Assembly: GCA_024641705.1 (NCBI GenBank) | Contig: JAHECO010000018.1 | Span: 1 to 64,000, forward strand | DNA length: 64,000 nucleotides | DNA from: Candidatus Kryptoniota bacterium | GTDB lineage: Bacteria > Bacteroidota > Ignavibacteria > Kryptoniales > JAKASW01 | Direction of reading: 5' to 3' | In this document: positions 8,361-18,696 of the stretch, piece after piece | Numbering within the stretch: the first letter of the stretch is position 1 | Layout: each line of letters begins with the position of its first letter | Made by a program: the position numbers and the translations under genes | The notes under the pieces: model-generated | What the model was told of the DNA's origin: nothing | Database searches by the model: none | The model's input: the letters and a program-made list of their open reading frames with translations, nothing else

Positions 8361-11300
8361 ATGAAAAAGGAACTGAGAACCCTGATTATCGAAGATTCCG
8401 ACGACGACACACTCCTTCAGGTCAAGCATCTCGAGAGGGAAGGATACAAGGTGGATTACCTTCGCGTGCAGACAAAGGATGAGCTGGAAGCGGCGCTCGG
8501 GAAGCAAGAATGGGATGTCGTGCTGAGCGACTTTACCATGCCCCACTTCTCGGGCACGGAAGCGCTGCAACTGGTACGGAAGAAGTCAAAGCACCTCCCG
8601 TTCATTTTTGTGTCCGGCACGATCGGAGAGGACAGGGCGGTCGAGGCTATGAAGAACGGTGCGAACGATTATGTGCTTAAAGATAACCTGAAGAGGCTCG
8701 CGCCTTCCATTGAAAGGGAGCTGCGTGACACGCAGCTCAGGATAAAATCCGAGAGGGCGGAAAAAGCGTTATTAGAAAGTGAAACGCGTCTTTCGCTTGT
8801 TTTCAATAACACCTCCGATATGCATGTCCTAATGGAAGTGGAACCCGACGAGAAACTACGAATGGTTGCTGTCAACCGCAGCTTCTTTGACTCGTTGAAA
8901 CACCTCAATATTGATCCATCCCAAAGCAATAATATTGTCGGAAAATACCGGGACGAAACTTTAGCCGCGTTGGGATTTTCAAAAGAGGACTATGATGCTG
9001 AAAAACGACATTTCCTGCGTGCCATCGAAAGCGGCACGCCGGTACAATACGAACAATCCGTTCCCTTCGGCGCGCTGACAATTCATCTCAATTCCACCAT
9101 CGTGCCTGTACTCGACGCTGAAGGACGATGCACTCACGTGTTGTACTCTGCCAGAGATATTACCGGGCAAAAAAAAGCCGAGGAAACGCGTCTTCTGCTC
9201 ACCACTGCTCTCGAATCAGCCGCAAGTGGCGTCACAATTACAGATGTGAAGGGAAACATAGTGTGGGTCAACAAAGCCTTCACAGGGATGACTGGCTATG
9301 ACCTGGACGAGGTAATAGGTCAAAACCCAAGGATTCTGAAATCAGGGAAACAAGACGACTTGTTTTATCAGCGCCTTTGGGAGACGATTGTTGCAGGCAA
9401 CGTGTGGACGGGCGAACTGATTAACAAGAAGAAAGACGGAAGCCTTTACACAGATGAAACGACCATAACACCGTTGAAAGACGTTAATGGCAAGATAACG
9501 CATTTCATCGCCATCAAACAGGACATTACGGAGCGGAAGCGAATTCTGGAAGCATTGGAACTGAGCGAACGGAGCCTCAAAGAAGCGCAGAAAGTCGCAC
9601 ATATTGGCAGTTGGAATCTTGATAGGACCACGGGTGTACTCAATTGGTCAGAAGAGCTTTATCATATTTATGAAGTCAACCCTAAGGAGGTAACGCCTTC
9701 ATACGAGGTTGTTATGGATGCCGTACACCCTGATGACCGGGAATGGGTGGCACGAAGCTATGCCGACTCGGTAAAAGATAAGACCTCTTTTGACGGTGTG
9801 CACCGGTTGCTGATGAGAGACGGCAGGGTAAAGTATGTCCACGAACAATTCAGCAATTTCTTTGACGACACAGGCAAGCCACTGCGCTCGACCGGTACTC
9901 TTCAAGATATCACGGAGCGTAAGCTGGCTGACGATGCCATGGCGGCATCCCGGGAACTCCATAAGAGCATGATTGCTTCCTCTCCTGATGCAATCCTCTT
10001 GATTGATACCCAAGGGCACATTATCGAATGCAACGAAGTGATGCTCAAGCTTATCGGGGCCGAGCGCAAGGGGGAGATAATTGGATCCGATGTCTTCGAA
10101 TTCCTCGGCCGCAATCGTGCGGAGCACGCCAAGGCTAGACAAAACATACGGGATGTCCTGCGCGACGGCATTGTCAAGAATATTGAATACACATTTGTGA
10201 ACAAAGACGGCGGTGAGTTCCCGGTTGAGGTGTCCGCCGCGCTGATCCGCGATGCGGCGGGTATGCCGAAGTCTTTTGTCGCCGTATTAAAGGACATCAC
10301 GGAGCGAAATCGGGCAATCGAGAAAATAAGGGAGCAGGCGGCATTATTGGATGAATCGCACGACGCGATCTCGGTGATGGACCTGGATACGGGAATGGTC
10401 TTCTGGAACAAAGGCGCGGAGGAACTTTTCGGGTGGAAGACATCCGAGGTTCTGGGAAAAAACCAATGGGAACTCTCCGTGAACGGTCCCCCTGGTGGAG
10501 ACAGCACCGAGAGGAGTGCGAACATGAAGAATCTGGCATTTACAGACGCGGCACACCAGGCCGCTTTCACGGCTACATTGGCTGAAGGAACGTGGAAGGG
10601 CGAATTCCGCCAGAAGACCAGGTCCGGCACGGAAATAGAAATATTAAGCGACTGGACACTTATAAGGGACGCCGGAGGGAGGCCGAAGTCGATCCTTTTC
10701 ATAAGTACCGATATTAGCGAACACAAAGCGCTAGAGGCTCAATACAGAAGAACGCAGCGGATGGAGACGCTCGGTACTCTGGCAAGCGGGATTGCACACG
10801 ATCTCAACAACGTACTCACACCCATAACTCTCGCGCTAGAGATCCTTCAGAGGAAATATGCTGACGACGAAAAGACCATCAGGCTCTTGTCGACGTTGGA
10901 ATCGACCGTCAACAGGGGCACCGGCGTCGTCAGGCAGATTCTCGCGTTTGCACGAGGAGGAGAGGCACAGCGGGAACATCTCGATCCCGCAACTGTAATC
11001 GAAGACATGAAGCGCATCATGGAGGAAACGTTCCCGAAATCGATTGCGACCACCGTGAAAGTGGAACAGGGAACCGGGCTGATCACGGCGGACAAGACAC
11101 AGATTCACCAGGTGTTGATGAATCTTTGCATAAACGCGCGCGACGCGATGCCGAAAGGGGGACGACTTACAATCTCCGGCAGGAGCGCAAAGATCGACGA
11201 AAGCTACATGAAAATGAGCAGGGCGGCAAAGCCTGGTGACTATGTACTCATAGAGGTCTCTGATACCGGTGGGGGAATTAAGAGCGAGAACCTGGATAAA

Positions 11301-11891
11301 CTGTTCGAGCCGTTTTTCACGACTAAGGAATCCGGCAAGGGGACGGGACTCGGCCTTTCTATCGTTCATGGAATAGTGGAAGCGCACGGCGGATTTATTG
11401 AAGTGGAGTCCAAACTGAACAAAGGGACCACATTCCGGGTCTATTTGCCTTCGGGCATCGCCCAGGAGGTCCCCATCAATCTCGAACTGGAGGTGAAGCC
11501 TCAGCTCGGTCAGGGAGAACTGATAATCATAGCTGACGACGAAGCCGCGATCAGAGAAATCACGAAGTCGACACTGGAAGCGTACGGGTACAATGTCCTC
11601 GATGCGGGGGATGGCAGCGAGGCAGTCGCTCTCTTCGCTCAGCACTCAAACGAGGTTGCGCTTGTCCTGACGGATATGGTGATGCCGGTGATGGACGGCG
11701 CCGCCACAATTCGCGCGCTGCGGAAAATGAAGCCCGATTTGAAGATAATTGCCGCCACGGGATATACGGAAGAAGCTCGATATTACGAACTGCTTGATGC
11801 GGTGGACGCCGTCCTGAAAAAGCCCTACACGGCCGGTACGCTTATGAAGAGTATTACGCAGGTATTGGCAAATGTACCACAGAATGGATAA
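8361..11891 (+). CDS. hybrid histidine kinase, REC - five PAS - HisKA - HATPase - REC
   Basis: A 1176-residue soluble hybrid kinase with no membrane segments. The start is ATG 8361, with AGGAG seven to eight bases upstream. An N-terminal receiver (about 1-125, D57 in VVLSDFTMP) is followed by about five PAS/PAC units ending in repeated DITERK-type linkers (about 145-790). HisKA has [12 protein letters not shown] (His813), HATPase_c has DTGGGI and GTGLGL, and a C-terminal receiver carries D1105 in [12 protein letters not shown]. The presence of receivers at both ends suggests input from another kinase and output or autoregulation by the C-terminal receiver. It is a paralog of the next gene: the N-terminal receivers and the kinase-receiver halves align closely, while the PAS arrays diverge. 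Confidence 0.92.
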   Translation: MKKELRTLIIEDSDDDTLLQVKHLEREGYKVDYLRVQTKDELEAALGKQEWDVVLSDFTMPHFSGTEALQLVRKKSKHLPFIFVSGTIGEDRAVEAMKNGANDYVLKDNLKRLAPSIERELRDTQLRIKSERAEKALLESETRLSLVFNNTSDMHVLMEVEPDEKLRMVAVNRSFFDSLKHLNIDPSQSNNIVGKYRDETLAALGFSKEDYDAEKRHFLRAIESGTPVQYEQSVPFGALTIHLNSTIVPVLDAEGRCTHVLYSARDITGQKKAEETRLLLTTALESAASGVTITDVKGNIVWVNKAFTGMTGYDLDEVIGQNPRILKSGKQDDLFYQRLWETIVAGNVWTGELINKKKDGSLYTDETTITPLKDVNGKITHFIAIKQDITERKRILEALELSERSLKEAQKVAHIGSWNLDRTTGVLNWSEELYHIYEVNPKEVTPSYEVVMDAVHPDDREWVARSYADSVKDKTSFDGVHRLLMRDGRVKYVHEQFSNFFDDTGKPLRSTGTLQDITERKLADDAMAASRELHKSMIASSPDAILLIDTQGHIIECNEVMLKLIGAERKGEIIGSDVFEFLGRNRAEHAKARQNIRDVLRDGIVKNIEYTFVNKDGGEFPVEVSAALIRDAAGMPKSFVAVLKDITERNRAIEKIREQAALLDESHDAISVMDLDTGMVFWNKGAEELFGWKTSEVLGKNQWELSVNGPPGGDSTERSANMKNLAFTDAAHQAAFTATLAEGTWKGEFRQKTRSGTEIEILSDWTLIRDAGGRPKSILFISTDISEHKALEAQYRRTQRMETLGTLASGIAHDLNNVLTPITLALEILQRKYADDEKTIRLLSTLESTVNRGTGVVRQILAFARGGEAQREHLDPATVIEDMKRIMEETFPKSIATTVKVEQGTGLITADKTQIHQVLMNLCINARDAMPKGGRLTISGRSAKIDESYMKMSRAAKPGDYVLIEVSDTGGGIKSENLDKLFEPFFTTKESGKGTGLGLSIVHGIVEAHGGFIEVESKLNKGTTFRVYLPSGIAQEVPINLELEVKPQLGQGELIIIADDEAAIREITKSTLEAYGYNVLDAGDGSEAVALFAQHSNEVALVLTDMVMPVMDGAATIRALRKMKPDLKIIAATGYTEEARYYELLDAVDAVLKKPYTAGTLMKSITQVLANVPQNG

Positions 11892-11907
11892 ACGGCTCGC
11901 GAGAACG

Positions 11908-11935
11908 GTTGAATCATTTCCGAAAACCGCGGAGC
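11908..11935 (+). repeat. possible strongly diverged copy of the dispersed hairpin element
   Basis: The gap between the two tandem hybrid kinases reads GTTGAATCAT, then TTCCGAAAACCGCGGAGC. With two short gaps this resembles copy C of the 45-bp element, including the paired TTCC and GGAG parts. The conserved ATT 17 bases upstream is absent, so I treat it only as a possible relic. Confidence 0.25.
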
Positions 11936-12002
11936 CGACTCATATCTTCCCGGAGGGGGCGGTGGCAGTGATCCTGACATTGGCGGCGAGAGGAGGGACG
12001 CT

Positions 12003-15000
12003 ATGGAAAAGAAACTGAAGATTATCGTTGTCGAGGATTCCGAGAACGACACGGTCCTGGAGATAAGGTTAATTGAGCAGGCGGGTTACAAGGTGAAATA
12101 CGTCCGCGTGGAAACGAAGGAAGACCTCGAAGCCGCACTGAAAGCGGACGAGTGGGATGTTGTCCTGAGTGATTTCACGATGCCGCATTTTTCGGGGGCC
12201 GAGGCGTTGAAGGTCGTGCGATCAAAGGATGACTTCATACCCTTCATTTTTGTCTCCGGCACGATCGGGGAAGACAGGGCGGTAAGGACGCTGAAGGACG
12301 GGGCAAGCGACTACATACTCAAAATTGATCCAAAGCGCCTCGTCTCCTCGATAGAACGGGAGCTGCGTGACAAAGGACTCAGGCTGCAGCGCATAAGGGC
12401 ACAGGATGAGCTGAGGGAGAGTGAAGAAAGATACCGGGATCTCTTCGACAGTGCCCCTGTTGGATATCATGAAATTGACGGCGATGGGCTCATAGTCAGA
12501 GTAAATAGGCGTGAGCTTCAATTATTCGGATATGAACTGCAGGAAATGGTTGGTAAGCTTGTCTGGTCTTTTGTGACTGATCCGGATTCCGTTGAGGAAA
12601 GATTAAAGGGGAAATTGGCGGGAAGAGTCCCTGTCAGTGTGAACTTTGACCGAATATATGTCAGAAAGGACGGCACCACATTTCCGGCCATAATAGACGA
12701 AAGCTACATCAGGGACAAAAGAGGTAAAGTGGCGGGCATCCGGACAGTGGTCCAGGATGTTACGGCACGCAAGGCAGCAGAAAAGGGGCTGAGGGAATCT
12801 GAGGATAAGTTCAGAACGCTTGCGGAACAATCGCCGAATATGATCTTCATTAACAGAGCCGGAAGGGTTATCTATGCGAATCATAGATGCAGCGAAGTGA
12901 TGGGATATTCGCAAGAAGAAATGTGCTCTCCTGATTTTGATTTTCTGAACTTGATAGCTCCGGAATCGCGCGGGCTCATCAAGGAGAATTTCAGGAAGCA
13001 CTTACAGGGGCAGGAAATCCCTCCTTGCGAATACACAATGCTCGACAAAAAAGGAAATAGTATCCAAGCGATCTATGCAACAACAATCGTGAACTTCGGG
13101 GGAGAACAAGCAATCTTCGGGACCGTTACGGATATCACTGAGCGCAAGAGAGCAGAAGAGACGAACCGGCAGGAGGCCGAGAAGTATACAGCCATGTTAG
13201 AGACGACAACCGACGGGTTTGCCCGGCTGGACGGAGCCGGAAAATTCCTGGAGATAAACGACGCGTTCTGCACTACTAGCGGGTACAGCCGCGAGGAACT
13301 CCTGAACCTGAGGATTTCCGATATAGAGGCGGCAGAGAAGCCGGAAGAAACCGCCGGACGCATGGAGAAGGTCGTGAAATCCGGTTTTGACCGGTTCGTG
13401 AGCCAACACCGGAAAAAGGACGGAACGATCATCGACGTGGAGATCAGCGTTACGCATTGGCAGCGGGCCGGCCAGTTCCTGATGTTCTCCCGCGATATTA
13501 CTAGGAGTAAGAGAACCGATGAGCGTCTCCGGCTCTTGGCTCATACTATAACAAGTGTCACAGATTGTGTGACGGTTACAGATACCGAAGGGGTCATCGT
13601 TTTTGTCAACAAAGCTTTCCTCAAAACTTACGGCTATTCTGAAAGTGGGGTTATCGGCAAGCATATAGACTTTGTACGCTCTCCGCTCAACGATCCGGCG
13701 TTAGGAGCGGCGATCAAATCGGGTACACTGGCAGGGGGCTGGCAGGGTGAGCTTCTGAATCGCCGCAAGGACGGTACTGAATTCCCTGTCCACCTGTCAT
13801 CATCCGTCGTGCGGAATGAAAGGGGCGATGTCATTGCGATGGTGGGAGTCGCTCGGGATATCAGCGAGCGGCGTCAGGCTGAAGAGGAACTTCGTTTGTT
13901 CAGGCAGCTTGTTGATCACTCTAATGACGCCTTTGAGGTGATCGAACCCGAGACCGGGCGGTTTCTCGATGTTAACCAAAAAGCCTGCACTGATCTGGGT
14001 TACACGCGGGACGAACTGCTTCGCATGACCGTGTTCGATATTGATCCCGCATTGGACCGCGAACAATTCATCGGTGCCACGGCGACCTCGGGTGAGTCAA
14101 TCCCTCCGGTAGTTGAAAGCTTGCACAGACGGAAGGATGGATCCACTTTCCCGGTAGAGGTCAGTCTCAGTGCGGTGAAACTGGAACACACATATTTTGT
14201 CGCTATAACCCGCGACATCACGGAACGGAAAGCGCTTGAGGAGCAATACCGGAGAACCCAGAGAATGGATATGCTGGGCACGCTGGCGAGTGGAATAGCC
14301 CATGACCTCAACAACGTTCTTACCCCGATCACCCTGGCGATAGAGATGCTGCAAAGAAAATATGGCTCCGATGAAAAGACCGCGCGGCTGCTTTCCACAC
14401 TCGAATTGATGGTCAACAGAGGTAGCGGAGTGGTGAAGCAGATCCTGGCATTAGCCAGAGGTGCCGAAAGCCGCCTCGAGCGTCTGGACCCGGTTAATGT
14501 CGTCGAAGATGTGAGGCGTATGATGGAACAGACATTTCCTAAGAACATTTCGCACGCCGCGACCGTTGAGAAGGGTACCGGCCTTCTTCTCGGGGACAGG
14601 ACGCAGGTTTATCAGATACTTGTGAACCTATGTATCAACGCCCGGGATGCGATGCAGGACGGCGGAAAGCTTTCCCTCTCTGCAAGGAATGCCGCCGTCG
14701 ATGAACAGTACGCGGGAATGACGCGGGGGGCGAAGGCCGGAAAGTATATACTTTTTGAGGTCAGGGATACTGGAACAGGCTTCATGAAAGAGGACATGGG
14801 GAAGTCGTTTGATCCGTTCTTTACTATCACGGAGGCGGGCAAGGGGGCAGGGCTCGGACTGGCGATTGCCCACGGACTCGTCGAGAGCCACGGCGGGTTT
14901 ATCGAAGTCGATTCGGAAGTCCACAAAGGAACCGTCTTCAGAGTGTACCTCCCCGCTGCAGCCACGGGCGAACAGATCCCGCAGCCTGTACCTGAGCCGA

Positions 15001-15395
15001 CACCGGGGCTCGGACATGGAGAACTAATCCTGATCGCTGACGACGAGATGGCGATACGGGAGATCACTAAATCAACTCTTGAGGCTTACGGCTACAAGGT
15101 ACTTGTCGCCAGCGACGGGAGCGAGGCCGTGTCACTCTATGCCGGCCAGCGGGACGAAATCTCGCTCGTCGTAACCGATATGGCAATGCCTATAATGGAC
15201 GGAAGCGCGACGGTGAGTGCACTCAGAAAAATCAACCCTGAGGTCCGAGTGATTGTCGCGACCGGTTACATGGACAGCAGTGACACACTTCGTATATCCG
15301 GGACGGCGAATGCAATTCTGAAGAAGCCTTACTCCGCGGCGGGACTGATGAGAGTGATAACCGAGGTGTTGAGCACAGCCGATAGCGAAGTGTGA
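12003..15395 (+). CDS. hybrid histidine kinase, REC - multiple PAS - HisKA - HATPase - REC (paralog of upstream gene)
   Basis: 1130 residues, soluble. Start ATG 12003 with GGAGGG six bases upstream. The order is an N-terminal receiver (D57 in VVLSDFTMP), about five PAS units, HisKA with [12 protein letters not shown] (His767), HATPase_c, and a C-terminal receiver (D1059 in VVTDMAMPIMDG). The receivers and kinase core are near-duplicates of the upstream gene, which points to tandem duplication followed by divergence of the sensory PAS array. The second glycine box reads GAGLGL instead of GTGLGL, probably still functional. It converges on the next, oppositely oriented hybrid kinase with a 70-base gap. 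Confidence 0.92.
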   Translation: MEKKLKIIVVEDSENDTVLEIRLIEQAGYKVKYVRVETKEDLEAALKADEWDVVLSDFTMPHFSGAEALKVVRSKDDFIPFIFVSGTIGEDRAVRTLKDGASDYILKIDPKRLVSSIERELRDKGLRLQRIRAQDELRESEERYRDLFDSAPVGYHEIDGDGLIVRVNRRELQLFGYELQEMVGKLVWSFVTDPDSVEERLKGKLAGRVPVSVNFDRIYVRKDGTTFPAIIDESYIRDKRGKVAGIRTVVQDVTARKAAEKGLRESEDKFRTLAEQSPNMIFINRAGRVIYANHRCSEVMGYSQEEMCSPDFDFLNLIAPESRGLIKENFRKHLQGQEIPPCEYTMLDKKGNSIQAIYATTIVNFGGEQAIFGTVTDITERKRAEETNRQEAEKYTAMLETTTDGFARLDGAGKFLEINDAFCTTSGYSREELLNLRISDIEAAEKPEETAGRMEKVVKSGFDRFVSQHRKKDGTIIDVEISVTHWQRAGQFLMFSRDITRSKRTDERLRLLAHTITSVTDCVTVTDTEGVIVFVNKAFLKTYGYSESGVIGKHIDFVRSPLNDPALGAAIKSGTLAGGWQGELLNRRKDGTEFPVHLSSSVVRNERGDVIAMVGVARDISERRQAEEELRLFRQLVDHSNDAFEVIEPETGRFLDVNQKACTDLGYTRDELLRMTVFDIDPALDREQFIGATATSGESIPPVVESLHRRKDGSTFPVEVSLSAVKLEHTYFVAITRDITERKALEEQYRRTQRMDMLGTLASGIAHDLNNVLTPITLAIEMLQRKYGSDEKTARLLSTLELMVNRGSGVVKQILALARGAESRLERLDPVNVVEDVRRMMEQTFPKNISHAATVEKGTGLLLGDRTQVYQILVNLCINARDAMQDGGKLSLSARNAAVDEQYAGMTRGAKAGKYILFEVRDTGTGFMKEDMGKSFDPFFTITEAGKGAGLGLAIAHGLVESHGGFIEVDSEVHKGTVFRVYLPAAATGEQIPQPVPEPTPGLGHGELILIADDEMAIREITKSTLEAYGYKVLVASDGSEAVSLYAGQRDEISLVVTDMAMPIMDGSATVSALRKINPEVRVIVATGYMDSSDTLRISGTANAILKKPYSAAGLMRVITEVLSTADSEV

Positions 15396-15465
15396 GCCCG
15401 GTCATGCTCCCCCCGGCTGTCCGGTACTCATGAGGGCGGGACGCCACGTTGATGGATCGGCTGTT

Positions 15466-18123
15466 TCAGGATTTCAATACATCGGACAACACATTGAGCA
15501 GCACGTTGGTGCCGTATGGCTTTTTCAGGTAGGCATTCGCGTCCAGCATCAACTTCTCTTCGGGTGCCTGGGTTGAGCCGGTTATGATGATTGCTTTGAG
15601 TGCGGGATTGATCTCCCTCAGGGCTTTCAAGGTAGCTCTCCCATCCATCACCGGCATCATCAAATCCAGTATCACGGCCCTGATCTTTTCCCTGTTTTCA
15701 TTGTACATAGCCACCGCACGTGCACCGTCCGTGGCAGTAACAGGGTTGTAGTCGTACAACTCGAGCGTATTCCTTGTCATCTCGACGACGGACATCTCGT
15801 CGTCGACAACGAGTATGGTCTCTCCGTTTCCTCTTGGCAATTGCGCTTGTCCCTTCGCGCCTGCGGCCTGCGGTTCCTCTTCAACTATCGGAAGGTAAAT
15901 GGAAAACGTCGTGCCGCCCCCAACTTTGCTCTGGACGTCGATGAAGCCTCCATGGTTCTTTACGACGATAGCCGCAGTCGACAGCCCGAGCCCAAGCTTC
16001 CTCTCGGTTTCCTTCGTCGTGAAGAACGGGTCGAATATCTTGGGCAACACGTTAGCAGGGATACCTATGCCGGTGTCGCCGATTTCGAGCAGGATGTACT
16101 CTCCGGCGGGGGCTCCCACCTGCATGCGGGCAAGGTTTTTTCCGACCTTTCCGCGGCTGCAGGTGATGCTTAGTTCACCTCCCATCGGCATTGCTTCGAC
16201 GGCGTTCTCGCAGAGGTTCATGAGTGCTTGGTATATCTGCCCCTGGTCGCCCCGGAAGTTCAGAAGACTCTCGGGAAACGAGGTCGTTATTCGTATGTTA
16301 CCCGGCGTCGTCTGCCTCAGGAGGGCGCCGACTTCGTTCACGATCTCCCTGAGACTGATCGGGACCTGTTCCCCGGCCGTGCCCCTGGTAAACGAGAAAA
16401 TCTGCTTGACCATGTCCGCTCCCCTGGCCGTGCTTTCCTGCAATTTCGCAAGGATGTGAAGGCTCTTCTCGTCTTTCATCCTTTCTTTCAGAAACTGGAC
16501 CGACAGCATGATAGGAGACAACACGTTGTTCAAGTCATGTGCGATTCCGGACGAGAGTATGCCGAGACTCTCGATCCTTTGTGAACGCAGATATTGTTTC
16601 TGGAGAAGTGCCTTTTCGGTTATGTTGTTATTGGAGATCAGCACCGACTTCGGTTTACCCTTGTTATCCCGGATCAGGGTCCAATGCGACTCGACGATTA
16701 TTTCATTGCCTTCTTTTGTCGCCCGCAGAACCTCTCCGTCCCATTTACCGCCCGCGATCACAAGCGCCATCTCTGCTTCGATTTCGGCCTTCATCTTCTC
16801 GGGGAAAAGCCACGAGACTTTCTTGCCGACGACGTCTTGAACTTTCCATTTGTATATAGTCTCAGCTCCTTTGCTCCAGAAGGTTATGCGCCCTTCCAGG
16901 TCTATCAGGAGGATCGCGCTCGGGGCGATATCGATGAGTGCCGCCTGCTCCCTCAGCCGTTCTTCTGCCTCGAGTTGGGATGTCATGTCTATCAAGATCT
17001 CTCTCAGGCCGACCGTCCTGGACTCCGAAAGGATCGGGGAAGAGTACACCCTAACTGGGAAGGTAGTGCCGTCTTTGCGGCGAGCCAAGAAATCGGAGGG
17101 GGAAGTTTTTTCTTTTCTGATGCGCTGCCGAAAATTCTCCAGGAAATCGTCCCGGTCTTTCGGGGCTACGAGTACATCGACGTTCAGGCCGCCGCCCAGC
17201 TCTTTGCGGTCGTATCCGAAAGTCCTTAGTGCCTTCTGGTTTGCAAAACCGATCCTGCCGGCCGCATCAATTTCGAAAACTGCTTCGGGGAGCAGGTCTG
17301 CAAGCTCCCTGAACCTTCTCTCTTCATTCCTGATTTTTTGTTCGATCGCCTTCTGCCCGGAAACGTCCCTTACGATCGTGGATAGAAAATCGACAAGCTC
17401 GATTCCGGCCCTTACCGATTTGTGGGCCGCTATGACCTGGGACACTGTAACTTCCCGGCCGTCCGTGCGGGTCATCTTCGACTCACCGCTCCACATGCCC
17501 TTCCGCATACATGACGGCAACGCTTCGCGAGTTATTTCGGTCCGGTGAGGTTCCGGGTAGAAGTCTAGAAGGTTGATCTGTCCCACGTCCACGTCATCGT
17601 GCAGACCGAGAAGCATCCGACCGCCCCTGTTTATGTAGTCTACCTTGCCGTCCGGCTCGAGAATCGCCACGAGATCGGTTGTGGATCCGAGGGCGGTGGT
17701 GAGCCGGTGGGACAGCCTGCCGGTCTCACTTCGTGCGATCGCATTAGCAACTGCAGGCGCGAGTCTCTGCAACGCCGACTTCGGCACATAATCGTACGCG
17801 CCGTTCTTCATGCATTCTACCGCCTTCTCTTCACCGAGGGCGCCCGACACCACGATCAGCGGTATACCGGGCCCGAGCTCGCTCAGGACGGCAAGAGCAC
17901 CGTCTGCGTCGAAGCTTGGAAGGGCGTAGTCTGCCAGGATTATATCCCAAGGCTGGGAATTGACCTCCTCAACGAACTCCTGCCTCGTCTCTATCCTCTT
18001 TGCCACGAACTTGAAGTTCGACTGTTCCAGCGCCTGCGTGATGAGCTTGGCGTCGTTCTCCACGTCTTCGAGCAGCAAAATCCTTAGCTGCCTCTTCGGA
18101 TCGACCCACTTCGGATTTTCCAT
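15466..18123 (-). CDS. hybrid histidine kinase, REC - PAS x3 - HisKA - HATPase - REC
   Basis: A third soluble hybrid kinase, 885 residues. The N-terminal receiver has E19-D20 and D65 in IILADYALPSFD. About three PAS domains follow, then HisKA with [14 protein letters not shown] (His529), HATPase_c with DTGIGI and KLGLGLS, and a C-terminal receiver with VILDLMMPVMDG. It has the same architecture as the two plus-strand hybrids but is more distant, so it is probably an older paralog. GGGGAAAG lies just upstream of its ATG. It reads toward the plus-strand hybrid cluster. The three kinases with paired receivers, plus orphan receivers nearby, suggest a branched phosphorelay, which is inference. Confidence 0.92.
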   Translation of the reverse strand: MENPKWVDPKRQLRILLLEDVENDAKLITQALEQSNFKFVAKRIETRQEFVEEVNSQPWDIILADYALPSFDADGALAVLSELGPGIPLIVVSGALGEEKAVECMKNGAYDYVPKSALQRLAPAVANAIARSETGRLSHRLTTALGSTTDLVAILEPDGKVDYINRGGRMLLGLHDDVDVGQINLLDFYPEPHRTEITREALPSCMRKGMWSGESKMTRTDGREVTVSQVIAAHKSVRAGIELVDFLSTIVRDVSGQKAIEQKIRNEERRFRELADLLPEAVFEIDAAGRIGFANQKALRTFGYDRKELGGGLNVDVLVAPKDRDDFLENFRQRIRKEKTSPSDFLARRKDGTTFPVRVYSSPILSESRTVGLREILIDMTSQLEAEERLREQAALIDIAPSAILLIDLEGRITFWSKGAETIYKWKVQDVVGKKVSWLFPEKMKAEIEAEMALVIAGGKWDGEVLRATKEGNEIIVESHWTLIRDNKGKPKSVLISNNNITEKALLQKQYLRSQRIESLGILSSGIAHDLNNVLSPIMLSVQFLKERMKDEKSLHILAKLQESTARGADMVKQIFSFTRGTAGEQVPISLREIVNEVGALLRQTTPGNIRITTSFPESLLNFRGDQGQIYQALMNLCENAVEAMPMGGELSITCSRGKVGKNLARMQVGAPAGEYILLEIGDTGIGIPANVLPKIFDPFFTTKETERKLGLGLSTAAIVVKNHGGFIDVQSKVGGGTTFSIYLPIVEEEPQAAGAKGQAQLPRGNGETILVVDDEMSVVEMTRNTLELYDYNPVTATDGARAVAMYNENREKIRAVILDLMMPVMDGRATLKALREINPALKAIIITGSTQAPEEKLMLDANAYLKKPYGTNVLLNVLSDVLKS

Positions 18124-18696
18124 CTTTCCCCTCTCCTTTCAGAAGGCTGCGCGTGAAAAAGACCAAGAATCCAGTCCTCGTGGCTGAACAATATGAATCA
18201 ATTTAAGGGATATACATGATGGAACAAATTGAGTCAATGGTTTCGGTATCCGAAGGATATCCGGCGAGTTCCATTCTGACGTCGTTGTGATTTGAATTTC
18301 AACGTCTTCTGCCGGTTGTTAGACCTCAGAACCTGCCGGACAGGAAATGGGAGGGGAATGGTCTGCATTCCAATTCAAGTCCACAAATATGCAAAACGAC
18401 TTATCCGCGAGCTTGTCTTTGGACAACTACCGATATTCTTACCCTCAGCAAGTTCGAGTCGTCGTTCCGATCGGGGAGCATGGCCCGCCGGCCGTGCGAA
18501 TCTCCCACTCTATGTTTTCAGGCCCTGCCTGGTTTTAATGATCATTCCATTTATTCCGTCCTTTGTGAAAATGATTCCCGTCATTTGGCTGCGGTATGAG
18601 GATGTGGGAGGGAAGCGGGGTCTGCCTATGCCTGACCGGATAACCGGCTTCGGATTGGCACACAATATAGGGGCGGGTCAGCGAGGAGTTACAGGT
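18124..18696. other. intergenic region between two minus-strand regulator genes
   Basis: No gene is supported. The region holds copy B of the dispersed 45-bp element (18435-18479) and, about 180 bases after the core, the block CCTGACCGGATAAC at 18631-18644 that matches the sequence after copy A. Open frames here lack ribosome binding sites and domains. Confidence 0.55.
18435..18479 (+). repeat. dispersed 45-bp hairpin element, copy B
   Basis: The core at 18452-18479 differs from copy A at two positions (GTC for ATA after GTTCGAGTC). ATT lies exactly 17 bases before the core, as in copies C, D and E. GTTCC and GGAGC around GATCGG can form the small hairpin. It is followed by ATGGCCC, a tail partly shared with copy E. 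Confidence 0.7.

Noticed and set aside
15396-15465. Minus-strand copy of the dispersed element between convergent hybrid kinases
   Set aside because: Only the tail (GGGGGGAGCATG) resembles copy B; the GTTCGAGTC part is absent.
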